Shown here in pieces: positions 7,040 through 14,053 of a DNA stretch of 14,524 nt (within the stretch, counting starts at the first letter, position 1; every line of letters starts with the position of its first letter). The translations under genes and the position numbers were made by a program. The DNA comes from ANME-2 cluster archaeon (lineage in GTDB: Archaea > Halobacteriota > Methanosarcinia > Methanosarcinales > Methanocomedenaceae), in contig JAKRWB010000101.1 in assembly GCA_022353185.1 (NCBI GenBank), positions 1 through 14,524 on the forward strand, read 5' to 3'. The notes beneath the pieces were generated by a model. It did not search any database. It was not told the DNA's origin and was given only the letters and a program-made list of their open reading frames with translations.

Positions 7040-7522
7040 GTGAAAATTAGATCCAGACATCAGTTACGAAAAAGCCAATCAAAAGATATGATACGTAAGA
7101 TTGGGGAATCATTAACCGATGCAAATACCAAACTTGTCGGTAAAAAGCTTGAGATTGCAGTTACAGATGAATTTGAACTGCTGTTAGTCGACGGTGAACC
7201 TCTTTTTTTTATAATGGATGGTGAGCCGTTCTTCACAGTAAAAGGAGCACTGAAGCTAAATCCAGATAAGATGGTAGTAATTGTAGATGCAGGGGCAATA
7301 CCTTTTGTGGTAAAGGGTGCTGACGTTATGAAACCGGGTATTGTATCTGCGGACCCTGGTATAACAGAAGGGAATCTCGTAATAGTCAAAGAAGAAACAC
7401 ATGGTAAACCATTAGCTGTAGGTCGTGCACTGGTGTCAGGGGACCAGATGACAGTAGGGAGTGGGAAAGCAATAAAAACTGTACACATTGTAGGCGATAA
7501 ATTGTGGAATCTACAGGTGTAG
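7040..7522 (+). CDS. PUA-domain RNA-binding protein, MCT-1/Tma20-like (DUF1947-PUA)
   Basis: A 160-residue archaeal homologue of eukaryotic MCT-1/Tma20, the ribosome-associated factor that works with DENR in initiation and recycling. The archaeal role is inferred from homology. The N-terminal part (1-75, KIRSRHQLRKSQSK..) is the DUF1947-type domain. The PUA domain covers about 77-153, with DAGAIPFVVKGADVMKPGI and the hallmark GKPLAVGRALVSG. PUA domains bind structured RNA. The start is GTG at 7040 with GAGGT 9 bases upstream; no better ATG exists without losing the conserved KIRSRHQL start. TATA-like elements are present near 6957-6965 and 7007-7013. It leads the cluster with sepF and the ZPR1-like gene, 79 bases upstream of sepF. 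It could be mistaken for an archaeosine transglycosylase PUA fragment, but the length and N-domain fit the standalone protein. Confidence 0.88.
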   Translation: MKIRSRHQLRKSQSKDMIRKIGESLTDANTKLVGKKLEIAVTDEFELLLVDGEPLFFIMDGEPFFTVKGALKLNPDKMVVIVDAGAIPFVVKGADVMKPGIVSADPGITEGNLVIVKEETHGKPLAVGRALVSGDQMTVGSGKAIKTVHIVGDKLWNLQV

Positions 7523-7528
7523 TATATC

Positions 7529-7539
7529 AAAATATATAT
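7529..7539 (+). promoter_or_regulatory. Possible TATA box for sepF
   Basis: AAAATATATAT lies just after the PUA-protein stop and would start a transcript near 7560, about 40 bases before sepF. The sepF-ZPR1 pair may thus be transcribed separately as well as by read-through. Confidence 0.35.
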
Positions 7540-7601
7540 GTAGTGGCACAAGTATAATAAACTAAAGTTGTCCTAATTAAAATTATTCAGGGGAAAATAT
7601 T

Positions 7602-7979
7602 ATGGTAGCACTCAAGAAAATATTCGGTGGCGGATCGTCTTCAAAATCAGTAAGTGAAGAATATGTAGATCTCGACCTCAGCGATTATGAAGACGTTGTT
7701 GAAAAAGAACCTGCAGAGATGTATATCCGCATTGCAGAGCTAAATAACCTGAATGATATACCGGATTTGAAAAAAGAAATATATAATGGAAATGTGCTGT
7801 TGGTGGATATCTCTCTGATCAAGCAGGATAAATTCAATCTGGACCGGGCAATTAAGGAACTCAAGCAGGTAGTAGAAGATACTCACGGAGATATAGCTGG
7901 GATTGGGGAAGATCAGGTTATCCTGGCTCCGATGGGTGTAAGGATCAACCGTTCTAAAATCATCGGTGCCAAAAAGTGA
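7602..7979 (+). CDS. sepF: Archaeal cell division protein SepF
   Basis: SepF anchors FtsZ to the membrane at the division site in archaea that use FtsZ. The 125-residue protein has the expected parts: a short N-terminal amphipathic membrane-binding segment (MVALKKIFG), a flexible acidic linker (about 10-36, YVDLDLSDYED), and the compact core (37-122). The core shows VLLVDIS, a central helix (NLDRAIKELKQVVE) and the signature HGDIAGIGEDQVILAP followed by GVRINRSKI. The ATG at 7602 has AGGGGA upstream. Its last base pairs overlap the GTG start of the next gene (GTGA), implying translational coupling with the ZPR1-domain protein. Archaeal SepF should form dimers; higher polymers are not predictable from sequence. 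Confidence 0.93.
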   Translation: MVALKKIFGGGSSSKSVSEEYVDLDLSDYEDVVEKEPAEMYIRIAELNNLNDIPDLKKEIYNGNVLLVDISLIKQDKFNLDRAIKELKQVVEDTHGDIAGIGEDQVILAPMGVRINRSKIIGAKK

Positions 7980-8578
7980 GTGAGGACCTCGAACCAATTT
8001 TAACCAGGACAACATGCCCCCTATGCCAAAGTGAGATTGTACTCACCTGGTATGCAGATAATATTCCTTATTTTGGTGAAATCTTACTTACCAGTGCACA
8101 CTGTGAATGTGGCTTCAGATATGCTGACACTATGGTACTTAGCCAGCGTGAGCCTGTAAAGTACACGTTGAGAGTTGAGTCACTGGCCGACCTGGATGCC
8201 AGGGTGGTGCGTTCCACATCCGGCACAATTAGAATACCTGAGCTTGGCATTAACATCGAGCCTGGCTCTACCAGTGAGTCCTATATTTCCAATGTGGAAG
8301 GTGTACTGTGCCGTATAGAAGATGTGCTGGGCATGGTGAGCCGCTGGCAGGATGAGCCACCCCAGACCACTGACCGGGCCCATGAAGTGTTAAATGCACT
8401 GGATAAGGTGAAACGTGGTGAACTGGATATTACTATTATCATCGAAGACCCACTTGGCAACAGTGCTATCATATCTGAACGTGCAAGCAGGCAGGAACTA
8501 TCGCCTGAAGAAGCCGATAAATTGAAAACGGGTATGATAGTGCTTGAAAAGGATGACCTGCCAGAGTCATTGCATTGA
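7976..8578 (+). CDS. ZPR1-type zinc-finger domain protein
   Basis: A 200-residue archaeal protein with a single ZPR1 module (eukaryotic ZPR1 has two). The zinc knuckle is CPLC (Cys14/Cys17), paired with CEC (Cys43/Cys45) in SAHCECGFRYADT; the second pair is CxC rather than the CxxC of most ZPR1 domains. The family motif ADNIPYFGEILLTS (27-40) lies between. A beta-rich domain follows with IPELGINIEPGS. Eukaryotic ZPR1 interacts with translation factor eEF1A; whether this holds in archaea is not established. The GTG start at 7976 overlaps the sepF stop by 4 bases, and the conserved zinc finger starts only 13 residues in, which supports this start. Co-translation with SepF hints at a shared pathway, but this is inference. 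Confidence 0.9.
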   Translation: MSEDLEPILTRTTCPLCQSEIVLTWYADNIPYFGEILLTSAHCECGFRYADTMVLSQREPVKYTLRVESLADLDARVVRSTSGTIRIPELGINIEPGSTSESYISNVEGVLCRIEDVLGMVSRWQDEPPQTTDRAHEVLNALDKVKRGELDITIIIEDPLGNSAIISERASRQELSPEEADKLKTGMIVLEKDDLPESLH

Positions 8579-8663
8579 ATACTTTAGTGGATGATTCACT
8601 GCAATATAAATTAGTAATCGATAATAATTTTAGACCAGTTTTTACTCGGGCACAGTATCAGAT

Positions 8664-9662
8664 TCATTCAAACTCCATATCGCCGACTTTAATACCCGAA
8701 TCTACTATTTCTCCCACTATCCTGCCACCTGTTATCTCTGCAGCCCGGGATGCATCTTTTTCTGGCAGGACTATCAGGAATCCCATGCCCATGTTGAAAG
8801 TCTTGTACATTTCAAGATCGTCAACATTACCTTCTTCTTGCAGGAATTTGAAGATGGGCTGAGGCTCAAGTGGGGAATGTATGTTAAAACCGAGGTCAGT
8901 TATCCTGCGAAGTTTCAGCACTCCACTGCCCGTTATATGGGCCAGGCCATGCACATCGCATTCCTGTATCACATCCAGGAGCTCAATATATATGCGTGTG
9001 GGGATGAGCATCTCGTCACCAATAGTGGTCTCCTGATTGTAAGGGAACGGGTCATGATAACCATACGATGACTGCTCCATTATCTTACGGACAAGGGTGT
9101 ATCCATTACTGTGGATACCTGAAGACGGCACTCCTACCAGCACATCACCTTCGGTTATGTGCTCACCGGTGATGATGCGGTCCTTTTTAACTGCGCCCAG
9201 GCAGGTGCCGGCCAGGTCGAACCCGTTGACGATCTCGGGCAGGGTGGCAGTCTCCCCACCTACAATGGTCATCCTGCTCAGCTGAGCACCCCGCTGCAAC
9301 CCTTCGCCTATCTGGGCCATTTGGTCTTCATCGGGTTTAGCGATGGCAAGGTAATCCACAAAGGAAAGGGGTTCTGCACCTATGGCCAGCAAGTCGTTGA
9401 CGTTCATGGCAATGCAGTCTATTCCCACGGTGTTCCAGCGTTGCATTTCAGTGGCGATGAGCACTTTGGAGCCAACACCGTCTGTGGCCAATCCCAGAGC
9501 ATATTCGCCGAACTCTATGAGACCGGCATAATGACCTATGTCTGTTAGAGGTGCACCCAGACCTGTACGCTTATAAGTGATACCGGCAGCAAGTGCTTTG
9601 ATGGCTTTTTCTTCGAGATGTATATCAACGCCCGAACGGGCATAGGTCATTTTTTCAGTCAT
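8664..9662 (-). CDS. purM: Phosphoribosylformylglycinamidine cyclo-ligase (AIR synthetase)
   Basis: Fifth step of purine synthesis: ATP-dependent closure of FGAM to 5-aminoimidazole ribonucleotide, in the cytoplasm. The PurM fold is recognisable throughout: YARSGVDI near the N-terminus, ATDGVGSKVLIA, GIDCIAMNVNDLLAIGAEPL with the ATP/Mg-binding Asp residues, TIVGGETATLPEI, and GVPSSGIHSNGYTLVRK. The C-terminal half contains the GSGVLKLRR strand. The start is uncertain: TTG at 9683, ATG at 9662 or ATG at 9650 are in frame. No site has a convincing ribosome binding sequence; I choose 9662, though 9650 (MTYARSGVDI) fits the family start equally well. Length is about 330 residues, normal for the family. 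It lies 43 bases after the DUF2098 gene and converges on the ZPR1-like gene. Confidence 0.95.
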   Translation of the reverse strand: MTEKMTYARSGVDIHLEEKAIKALAAGITYKRTGLGAPLTDIGHYAGLIEFGEYALGLATDGVGSKVLIATEMQRWNTVGIDCIAMNVNDLLAIGAEPLSFVDYLAIAKPDEDQMAQIGEGLQRGAQLSRMTIVGGETATLPEIVNGFDLAGTCLGAVKKDRIITGEHITEGDVLVGVPSSGIHSNGYTLVRKIMEQSSYGYHDPFPYNQETTIGDEMLIPTRIYIELLDVIQECDVHGLAHITGSGVLKLRRITDLGFNIHSPLEPQPIFKFLQEEGNVDDLEMYKTFNMGMGFLIVLPEKDASRAAEITGGRIVGEIVDSGIKVGDMEFE

Positions 9663-9705
9663 ATAAAGAAGTAAGAGCTTCAATACCTAAAAAAGACTTC
9701 GAAAT

Positions 9706-10038
9706 TCAGTGGCCTATAATATTACGGTCATCTGCCCCCGTGACCTCGCCCAGAAGCTTACGTTTCATTTCCTCGCGCATCTCAGCGACTGAAAGGTTGG
9801 TCTTCCCATAAGTTCCTTTCACTTTGACCTTATCGGCATCAATAAGCACAATAGTGCTGGAGTGGTATGTAAGACCGGTACTATCCAACCTGACCCACAT
9901 CTCACATTCCTCGAACTCCAGGTCAATGATAAAACCAGTTGTTCCAGTTCCTGTATACCTTACAGGGCTGCCTATGCGCAAGGTGTTGCCATTACAGTCA
10001 ATGAACACGAAGTTGTTCGGAACCTTGTAATTATTCAT
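9706..10038 (-). CDS. DUF2098 family protein
   Basis: A small beta-rich protein of the DUF2098 family, known mainly from methanogenic archaea and of unknown function. Recognisable parts are DCNGNTLRIGSPVRYTGTGT with TGFIIDLEFEE, then WVRLDSTGLTYHSSTIVLID (48-67), and a charged C-terminal helix (VAEMREEMKRKLLGE). The 110-residue form begins at ATG 10038. However, a strong TATA-like element (ATTTATAAAA, minus strand, about 10043-10052) lies so close that transcription should start inside this ORF. The in-frame GTG at 10008 (VFIDCNGNTLRIG, 100 residues) would fit both the promoter and the usual family start. It sits between hisF and purM on the same strand. Confidence 0.82.
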   Translation of the reverse strand: MNNYKVPNNFVFIDCNGNTLRIGSPVRYTGTGTTGFIIDLEFEECEMWVRLDSTGLTYHSSTIVLIDADKVKVKGTYGKTNLSVAEMREEMKRKLLGEVTGADDRNIIGH

Positions 10039-10042
10039 CCAC

Positions 10043-10052
10043 TTTTATAAAT
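10043..10052 (-). promoter_or_regulatory. TATA-like element before the DUF2098-purM pair
   Basis: ATTTATAAAA on the minus strand fits the archaeal TATA consensus well. It predicts a start site near 10020, which bears on the DUF2098 start codon and suggests the DUF2098-purM pair is transcribed apart from hisF. Confidence 0.42.
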
Positions 10053-10112
10053 GGGGTGTTATGCAATTTAACTATTTCGTATAGTCCCGAACATATTTGA
10101 TGTTTTAATGTA

Positions 10113-10877
10113 CTATAATCTCACCGGAATGCCCTTTCCTGCCAGGTACTCTTTCATTTCCTGAATGGTGAATGTACCGAAGTGGGCAATTGATGCGACA
10201 AGGACAGCATCGGCATGTGCATCATTAATGGCCTCATAGAGGTGTTCCAGCGTGCCAGCACCGCCCGATGCAATAATTGGAAGGCTGACAGCATCTGCAA
10301 TGGCCCGTGTCATGGGTATATCATATCCGGCAAGTGTCCCGTCAGCATCCATGCTGGTGGGTAGGATGGCACCTGCACCCAGTTCCTCTACCTGCTTAGC
10401 CCATTGGACAGCGTCTATGCCTGTAGGTTTATTGCCGCCGTTAACCATTACCTCAAACCCGGACGGTAGTTGTGGGTTCTGGCGGGTATCGATGGCAATG
10501 GTTATTGTTTCGCTGCCGAATTCTGAGGCTGCTTCTTTTACAAGTTCTGGTGCCCGCACTGCGGCAGAGTTTATGGAAAGCTTGGATACGCCCACGTCCA
10601 GCATTCTCTGAATGTCCTGGACACTTGCAATGCCACCGCCCACAGTCAGCGGTATGGAGATATTATCAACAGTTTTTGCCACAGCATCTACCATAGTCTT
10701 CCGGTTTTCGATTGTTGCTGTGATATCCAGGAACACCAGTTCATCTGCTCCGGCATCACTGTATGCTGCACCATTTTCTGCCGGATTGCCCACGTCTCTT
10801 AAATCTACAAAATTGACTCCTTTTACCAGGCGGCCGTCCTTTACATCCAAACAGGGAATAATTCTTCTGTAATTCAT
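10113..10877 (-). CDS. hisF: Imidazole glycerol phosphate synthase, cyclase subunit
   Basis: The synthase subunit that joins PRFAR with ammonia (supplied by HisH) to give imidazole glycerol phosphate and AICAR, linking histidine and purine synthesis. The 254-residue TIM barrel shows both catalytic aspartates at their standard numbers, Asp11 (IPCLDVKDGR) and Asp130 (TIAIDTR). It also has the phosphate-binding loops LTVGGGI (77-83) and IIASGGAGTLEHL, and the conserved ILPTSMDADGT. The ATG at 10877 is preceded by GAGGA 6 bases upstream. HisH is not nearby. It is followed by DUF2098 and purM on the same strand, but 74 bases and a probable promoter separate them. AICAR made here is a purine intermediate, so the proximity of purM makes metabolic sense. 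Confidence 0.97.
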   Translation of the reverse strand: MNYRRIIPCLDVKDGRLVKGVNFVDLRDVGNPAENGAAYSDAGADELVFLDITATIENRKTMVDAVAKTVDNISIPLTVGGGIASVQDIQRMLDVGVSKLSINSAAVRAPELVKEAASEFGSETITIAIDTRQNPQLPSGFEVMVNGGNKPTGIDAVQWAKQVEELGAGAILPTSMDADGTLAGYDIPMTRAIADAVSLPIIASGGAGTLEHLYEAINDAHADAVLVASIAHFGTFTIQEMKEYLAGKGIPVRL

Positions 10878-11039
10878 TTTAAATCCTCTTTACAATTATC
10901 ATGATATATGTAGTTCAAGTAATACCGGTGAATAGTTCTTAATTCTTATGTTTTGGTACGTTCAAACTAACCGCAGATGAACACAGGCTTTCCAATGCGT
11001 TAATGTTATATTCACTGAAAATAAGAGACAACATTACTG
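10878..11039. other. Divergent intergenic region with a REP-like motif
   Basis: This region separates divergent hisF and the caspase-like gene. It holds the ribosome binding site of hisF and a TATA-like ATATATCATG for it (about 10903-10912), and a TTATATTCAC element (11006-11015) suited to start the plus-strand gene at or near 11040. The stretch AACCGCAGATGAACACAGG (10969-10987) resembles a dispersed intergenic repeat I recall from many prokaryotic genomes. No gene is visible. Confidence 0.45.
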
Positions 11040-11750
11040 ATGACCCATAATAGCCGGAATGCACCTAGATATGACATGCTGTTCGATGGAGGTAATTTCA
11101 ATGCCACCCTCCTGATAGGTCCTGACCCGTGGGATGCTTATTACGACTATAGTGTATTCCAGGGAGCCCGGCTCAGGCTCAGGAACATCGGTTTCAGGAT
11201 TACAGAACATCGCAGCGGGTATGATGAATTAAGTACTACATTCAGCTATGACGACAGCGATATTACCGCACGCATACGCCTTGTCCACGGCAGGGATTAT
11301 GATAAAGACCTGCAGGAACTCTGGCAAGAATCTTTCATAAATGAGGATGTCATATACCTAAAATCCCATGCAGGATATGGTAAACATATCAGCTTGAGCG
11401 ACGATGTGGATATCTTCGCTGAGGCAATGAAAGCAGGATTTGAACATCCAGATAAAAAACCGTATCAATTATATTATCTTGATTGCTGTAAGAGCGAAAT
11501 GTATTACAAAGATGCATTCAGGGATTTTGTAGGATATGAAGGTGTAGATCTTATCCTGCATCAGTGGTTCTGTGATTACAAGAAGATTGGGCAAATGGCT
11601 GTGCTTTTTCGGGAACTGATGGCTGGGTCAGATTTCGAGAGAATTGTTGCTGAAATGAACGAGGAATACGGGATTCCTCATTTTGATGTGGAGGACGACC
11701 CTGCGGATATGAGACTTGATAGGAAGATGGTGACATATTCTGTAGGTTAG
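11040..11750 (+). CDS. Uncharacterised protein with possible caspase-like (clan CD) His/Cys arrangement
   Basis: A 236-residue cytoplasmic-looking protein without signal peptide or membrane segments. I do not recognise a named family. Two spots look like the catalytic centre of caspase-fold peptidases: a hydrophobic strand ending in His-Ala-Gly (NEDVIYLKSHAGYGKH, His110) and a second strand ending in YQLYYLDCCKS (Cys149/Cys150). Caspase-like families have the patterns hydrophobic strand-[SG]HxG and strand-DxCxS; by spacing, Cys150 aligns with the nucleophile. The 39-residue gap fits. The start ATG 11040 lacks a ribosome binding site, and a TATA-like element at 11006-11015 implies a leaderless transcript; a second ATG at 11076 is possible. 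No obvious partner gene lies beside it. The peptidase activity is inference. Confidence 0.85.
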   Translation: MTHNSRNAPRYDMLFDGGNFNATLLIGPDPWDAYYDYSVFQGARLRLRNIGFRITEHRSGYDELSTTFSYDDSDITARIRLVHGRDYDKDLQELWQESFINEDVIYLKSHAGYGKHISLSDDVDIFAEAMKAGFEHPDKKPYQLYYLDCCKSEMYYKDAFRDFVGYEGVDLILHQWFCDYKKIGQMAVLFRELMAGSDFERIVAEMNEEYGIPHFDVEDDPADMRLDRKMVTYSVG

Positions 11751-12037
11751 CGATTTTAAACTAAAGACAAAAAAATAAAAAACTGCATGTATTAATACTT
11801 ACTTTGCGCCCGTTTATTTAAAGGTAAAACTGAGTATGCCTCGCAGGATACTGGTAGCAGGATAAAGCCGGGTGCATCGAATTTGATTTTTGAAAAATGG
11901 GTTGATTTTAAAAAGTAATCAATATCAATTTAACCATATATCATTGTTAATTATGTTTCACAGAACCCCTTTATTTCGGGTGGAAATATATTAAGGATTA
12001 TATTATAATAATTGTCATCATTATGAGGTGTTCTGAG
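11751..12037. other. Intergenic region, A/T-rich
   Basis: No coding region is apparent here. An A-rich run follows the upstream stop (11768-11782). A TATA-like AAATATATTA (11984-11993) and a strong GAGGTG ribosome binding site (12025-12030) near the end belong to the next start. There is a short ACCC..GGGT inverted repeat near 11965-11981. Nothing else is recognisable. Confidence 0.5.
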
Positions 12038-12085
12038 ATGGAACAACTGTTTAGTATCTATTGCAACAATACAATATCACATTGA
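12038..12085 (+). CDS. 15-codon ORF overlapping the start of the next gene; leader peptide or frameshifted N-terminus
   Basis: ATG at 12038 has the best initiation signals of the area: GAGGTG about 7 bases upstream and a TATA box about 50 bases upstream. It encodes MEQLFSIYCNNTISH and ends at TGA 12083-12085. That stop overlaps an in-frame TTG (12082-12084) of the following gene as TTGA. Either this is a short leader whose translation is coupled to the next gene, or it is the true N-terminus displaced by a one-base frameshift. The sequence alone cannot decide. Confidence 0.35.
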   Translation: MEQLFSIYCNNTISH

Positions 12086-12489
12086 ACAAAGTCAACTATT
12101 CCACCAGACAAGAAAATAAAGAATGGATTCCCATCACAATCCTGAATCTCGAATATCGTAGTATGGGCTGGTCGCCCGGGCTAAAGAAAAGCGTTTACAT
12201 CGATGAATCCACAGACTCCAATACCCTGGAAGAACTCAAGAGGATTAGGGAAGCAGATGTATTGATAGCATATGACCAGGTGCGTGACCGCACCCGACAT
12301 ATCGAACTCAAGGAATCGGAACGCAAAGAGTTTGACATTATTTATTCCCAGTATCTTGAGAAGGGTGGGCAGATATCATATACCCGAAAAAAAGAAGGGC
12401 GTAAGACCCGCACCCTGTTCATGCTTGAAGAAGAGTATGGGGATTTTGTTGTCAGGGAAGTACCCGAAATAAAGTATCTCTTTGAATAG
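12061..12489 (+). CDS. Hypothetical protein, charged, unknown family
   Basis: A 142-residue protein I do not recognise. It is soluble, with no signal or membrane segment. The N-terminal half looks beta-rich (EWIPITILNLEYRSMGW), the middle is an acidic/basic helix (TLEELKRIREADVLIAYDQVRDRTRHIELKESE, 58-90), and the end is beta-rich (RTLFMLEEEYGDFVVREVPE). The start is unclear. The longest frame begins with TTG at 12061, after an in-frame TAG at 12052-12054, without a proper ribosome binding site. TTG at 12082 overlaps the stop of the small ORF at 12038-12085. The clean coding frame to TAG 12489 and normal archaeal codon use argue for a real gene. It converges on the DHPS-like gene and is 310 bases from the caspase-like gene, so operon linkage is unlikely. 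Confidence 0.7.
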   Translation: MQQYNITLNKVNYSTRQENKEWIPITILNLEYRSMGWSPGLKKSVYIDESTDSNTLEELKRIREADVLIAYDQVRDRTRHIELKESERKEFDIIYSQYLEKGGQISYTRKKEGRKTRTLFMLEEEYGDFVVREVPEIKYLFE

Positions 12490-12518
12490 AACATTACGCC
12501 TTAAGGTTACCCGGGTTA

Positions 12519-14006
12519 TCAGAACTCATCATCCTGTGCATAACTGCGCCCCAGTTTCAGGGCCAGCTCAGCCCTCATCAATTCCTTACCCAGATACCCA
12601 GCATGGTCCAGTCTTGACACCAGCCCCAACTCAATAGCAGAGTCCATTATTTCCTTCGCGTTATCTCCAACAATGGTATATTTTGTATGCCGCGCAATTA
12701 TCCTCCCCTTCTCAACTACTCCGTCCTTTAGAGAACTCCTGCTGATGTTGATACTGAAACTGCCTGCCGGGTCCCGGGTCCATTGGTAGCTGTCCTCAGC
12801 CTCTATGAACTCGTCAGGCACCACATCAAAAGGCCTGAACCTCTTTTCCTTGAGCTGCAACAGGTCTATGCCAAGGTCTTTTGGCGGACTGCTACGCTGT
12901 GCTGCTAATGCCATCATTCCAGCAGCAGTTTTCAGTTCAGATATACTTCCCCTGGCCTTGTCACTATATTCCGGTGTGAACAGAACATCTGCGCCCACAT
13001 CATGACTAATTGCAGTGAGCAGGGCATTCACCCCAACCGTATCAGCATCCATCAGCTCGGTAATGTTACCAGCTCCAAAGAACATTGGAATATCTGGCAA
13101 CAGTTCCCTACATCTCTTATACCGGACCATAGATTCAACCATTCCCTGCCCGGGCGGGTCCAGTACCGGGTCGGCAAGTATGCGTGATATACCAAATTCC
13201 TGTGCACGGGCGATATTGACAACAAGGCTGTCAAGCCCCTGCCCGCCCTGATCATTGTCCGGGATGACCACTGCAGCCAAACCTTTCCTGGCAATTGCGG
13301 CCCCTACCTCCTCCATATTAGTGGAATTCAAGCTCAGCACCATATCCACGCCCGAGTCCACAGCCGCCATTATTAACTGCGGGTCCAGGGTGTCAATACT
13401 CAACGGCACTGCTGCCCCCCCTCTGGCTATTGTGACCGCATGTTCCACTTCAGCAAAGGTAGCAGCCATACCAACCCCCAGGTCGATGATATCAGCGCCT
13501 TTTGCCTGGAACAGCATAACTCTTTCAACAAGCTCATTCCCGGATAGTGACGTTGCATCCACCACTTCCCCCATTACTTTCATAATAGAATTCCCGCCGA
13601 TCTTCAGGTTCCTGAGCAGGAATGCAGACGTTGCAGCCGCCTCGATATCCTTCAGCCCTGATGTTGCTGCCTCCATTCGCTTAATTTGGAGCATTTCACA
13701 GGCAGGTACAGTGGTAGAAAGTTCGATATCCTCAATTGATGATAATACCAGCCCCAGGTCAACTGCATTTTTCGGACCCAGCCGTATGGGAGTTTTCAAC
13801 TGCATCTCAAGATGGGAAAAATCGGCCGAGACCAGGCCCGGGATGATTATAAGGTCAAAATTATTATGCGGCATGGAATTTTCAAGCCGCAGGGGTGTGG
13901 TAAAAGCAGCAACATCAATGTCCAGTACCAGAACATCTGCAAAGCCGCCCACAACAGCATTGACAGTTTCAGCCGCCTTTCTACCTGTTACCACAAGGAT
14001 TTGCAT
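12519..14006 (-). CDS. Dihydropteroate synthase-like protein (methanogen type, TIGR00284-like) with N- and C-terminal extra domains
   Basis: A 495-residue cytoplasmic protein of the dihydropteroate synthase-related family of methanogens and related archaea, proposed but not firmly shown to act in tetrahydromethanopterin synthesis. The N-terminal 1-130 (DUF6513-type region, MQILVVTGRKAAETVNAVV) precedes a pterin-binding TIM barrel at about 135-370: SIMKVMGEVVDATSLS, GADIIDLGVGMA, PLSIDTLDPQLI, ILADPVLDPPGQG and MFFGAGNITEL. The C-terminal 405-493 resembles DUF4346, with FSINI, GLVSRLDHAGYLGKELMRAELALKLG and a final YAQDDEF. It lacks the classical bacterial-type loop residues, so the substrate likely differs from p-aminobenzoate. 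The start ATG 14006 has AGGGT upstream, and a TATA box (14041-14053) gives it its own promoter. Confidence 0.9.
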   Translation of the reverse strand: MQILVVTGRKAAETVNAVVGGFADVLVLDIDVAAFTTPLRLENSMPHNNFDLIIIPGLVSADFSHLEMQLKTPIRLGPKNAVDLGLVLSSIEDIELSTTVPACEMLQIKRMEAATSGLKDIEAAATSAFLLRNLKIGGNSIMKVMGEVVDATSLSGNELVERVMLFQAKGADIIDLGVGMAATFAEVEHAVTIARGGAAVPLSIDTLDPQLIMAAVDSGVDMVLSLNSTNMEEVGAAIARKGLAAVVIPDNDQGGQGLDSLVVNIARAQEFGISRILADPVLDPPGQGMVESMVRYKRCRELLPDIPMFFGAGNITELMDADTVGVNALLTAISHDVGADVLFTPEYSDKARGSISELKTAAGMMALAAQRSSPPKDLGIDLLQLKEKRFRPFDVVPDEFIEAEDSYQWTRDPAGSFSINISRSSLKDGVVEKGRIIARHTKYTIVGDNAKEIMDSAIELGLVSRLDHAGYLGKELMRAELALKLGRSYAQDDEF

Positions 14007-14040
14007 GTTACCCTAATTTATTACCACATGCAAAAAAGTT

Positions 14041-14053
14041 TGTTATATATTTT
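14041..14053 (-). promoter_or_regulatory. TATA box of the DHPS-like gene
   Basis: AAAAATATATAAC on the minus strand sits 35-47 bases before the ATG at 14006, predicting a start site near 14020 and a short leader that keeps the AGGGT site. It directly abuts the stop of the preceding small gene. Confidence 0.48.

Noticed and set aside
11751..12037. Hidden small RNA (C/D box or tRNA) in the largest gene-free stretch
   Set aside because: No paired C and D boxes, no cloverleaf, and only a weak short stem.
12505..12517. Palindromic ACCCGGGT core between convergent genes as a bidirectional terminator
   Set aside because: The stem is short, has no loop and no T-run on either side.
13255..14016. 253-codon plus-strand ORF opposite the DHPS-like gene
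   Set aside because: Low-complexity Ser/Ala/Thr-rich antisense shadow; the minus-strand gene has clear motifs throughout.
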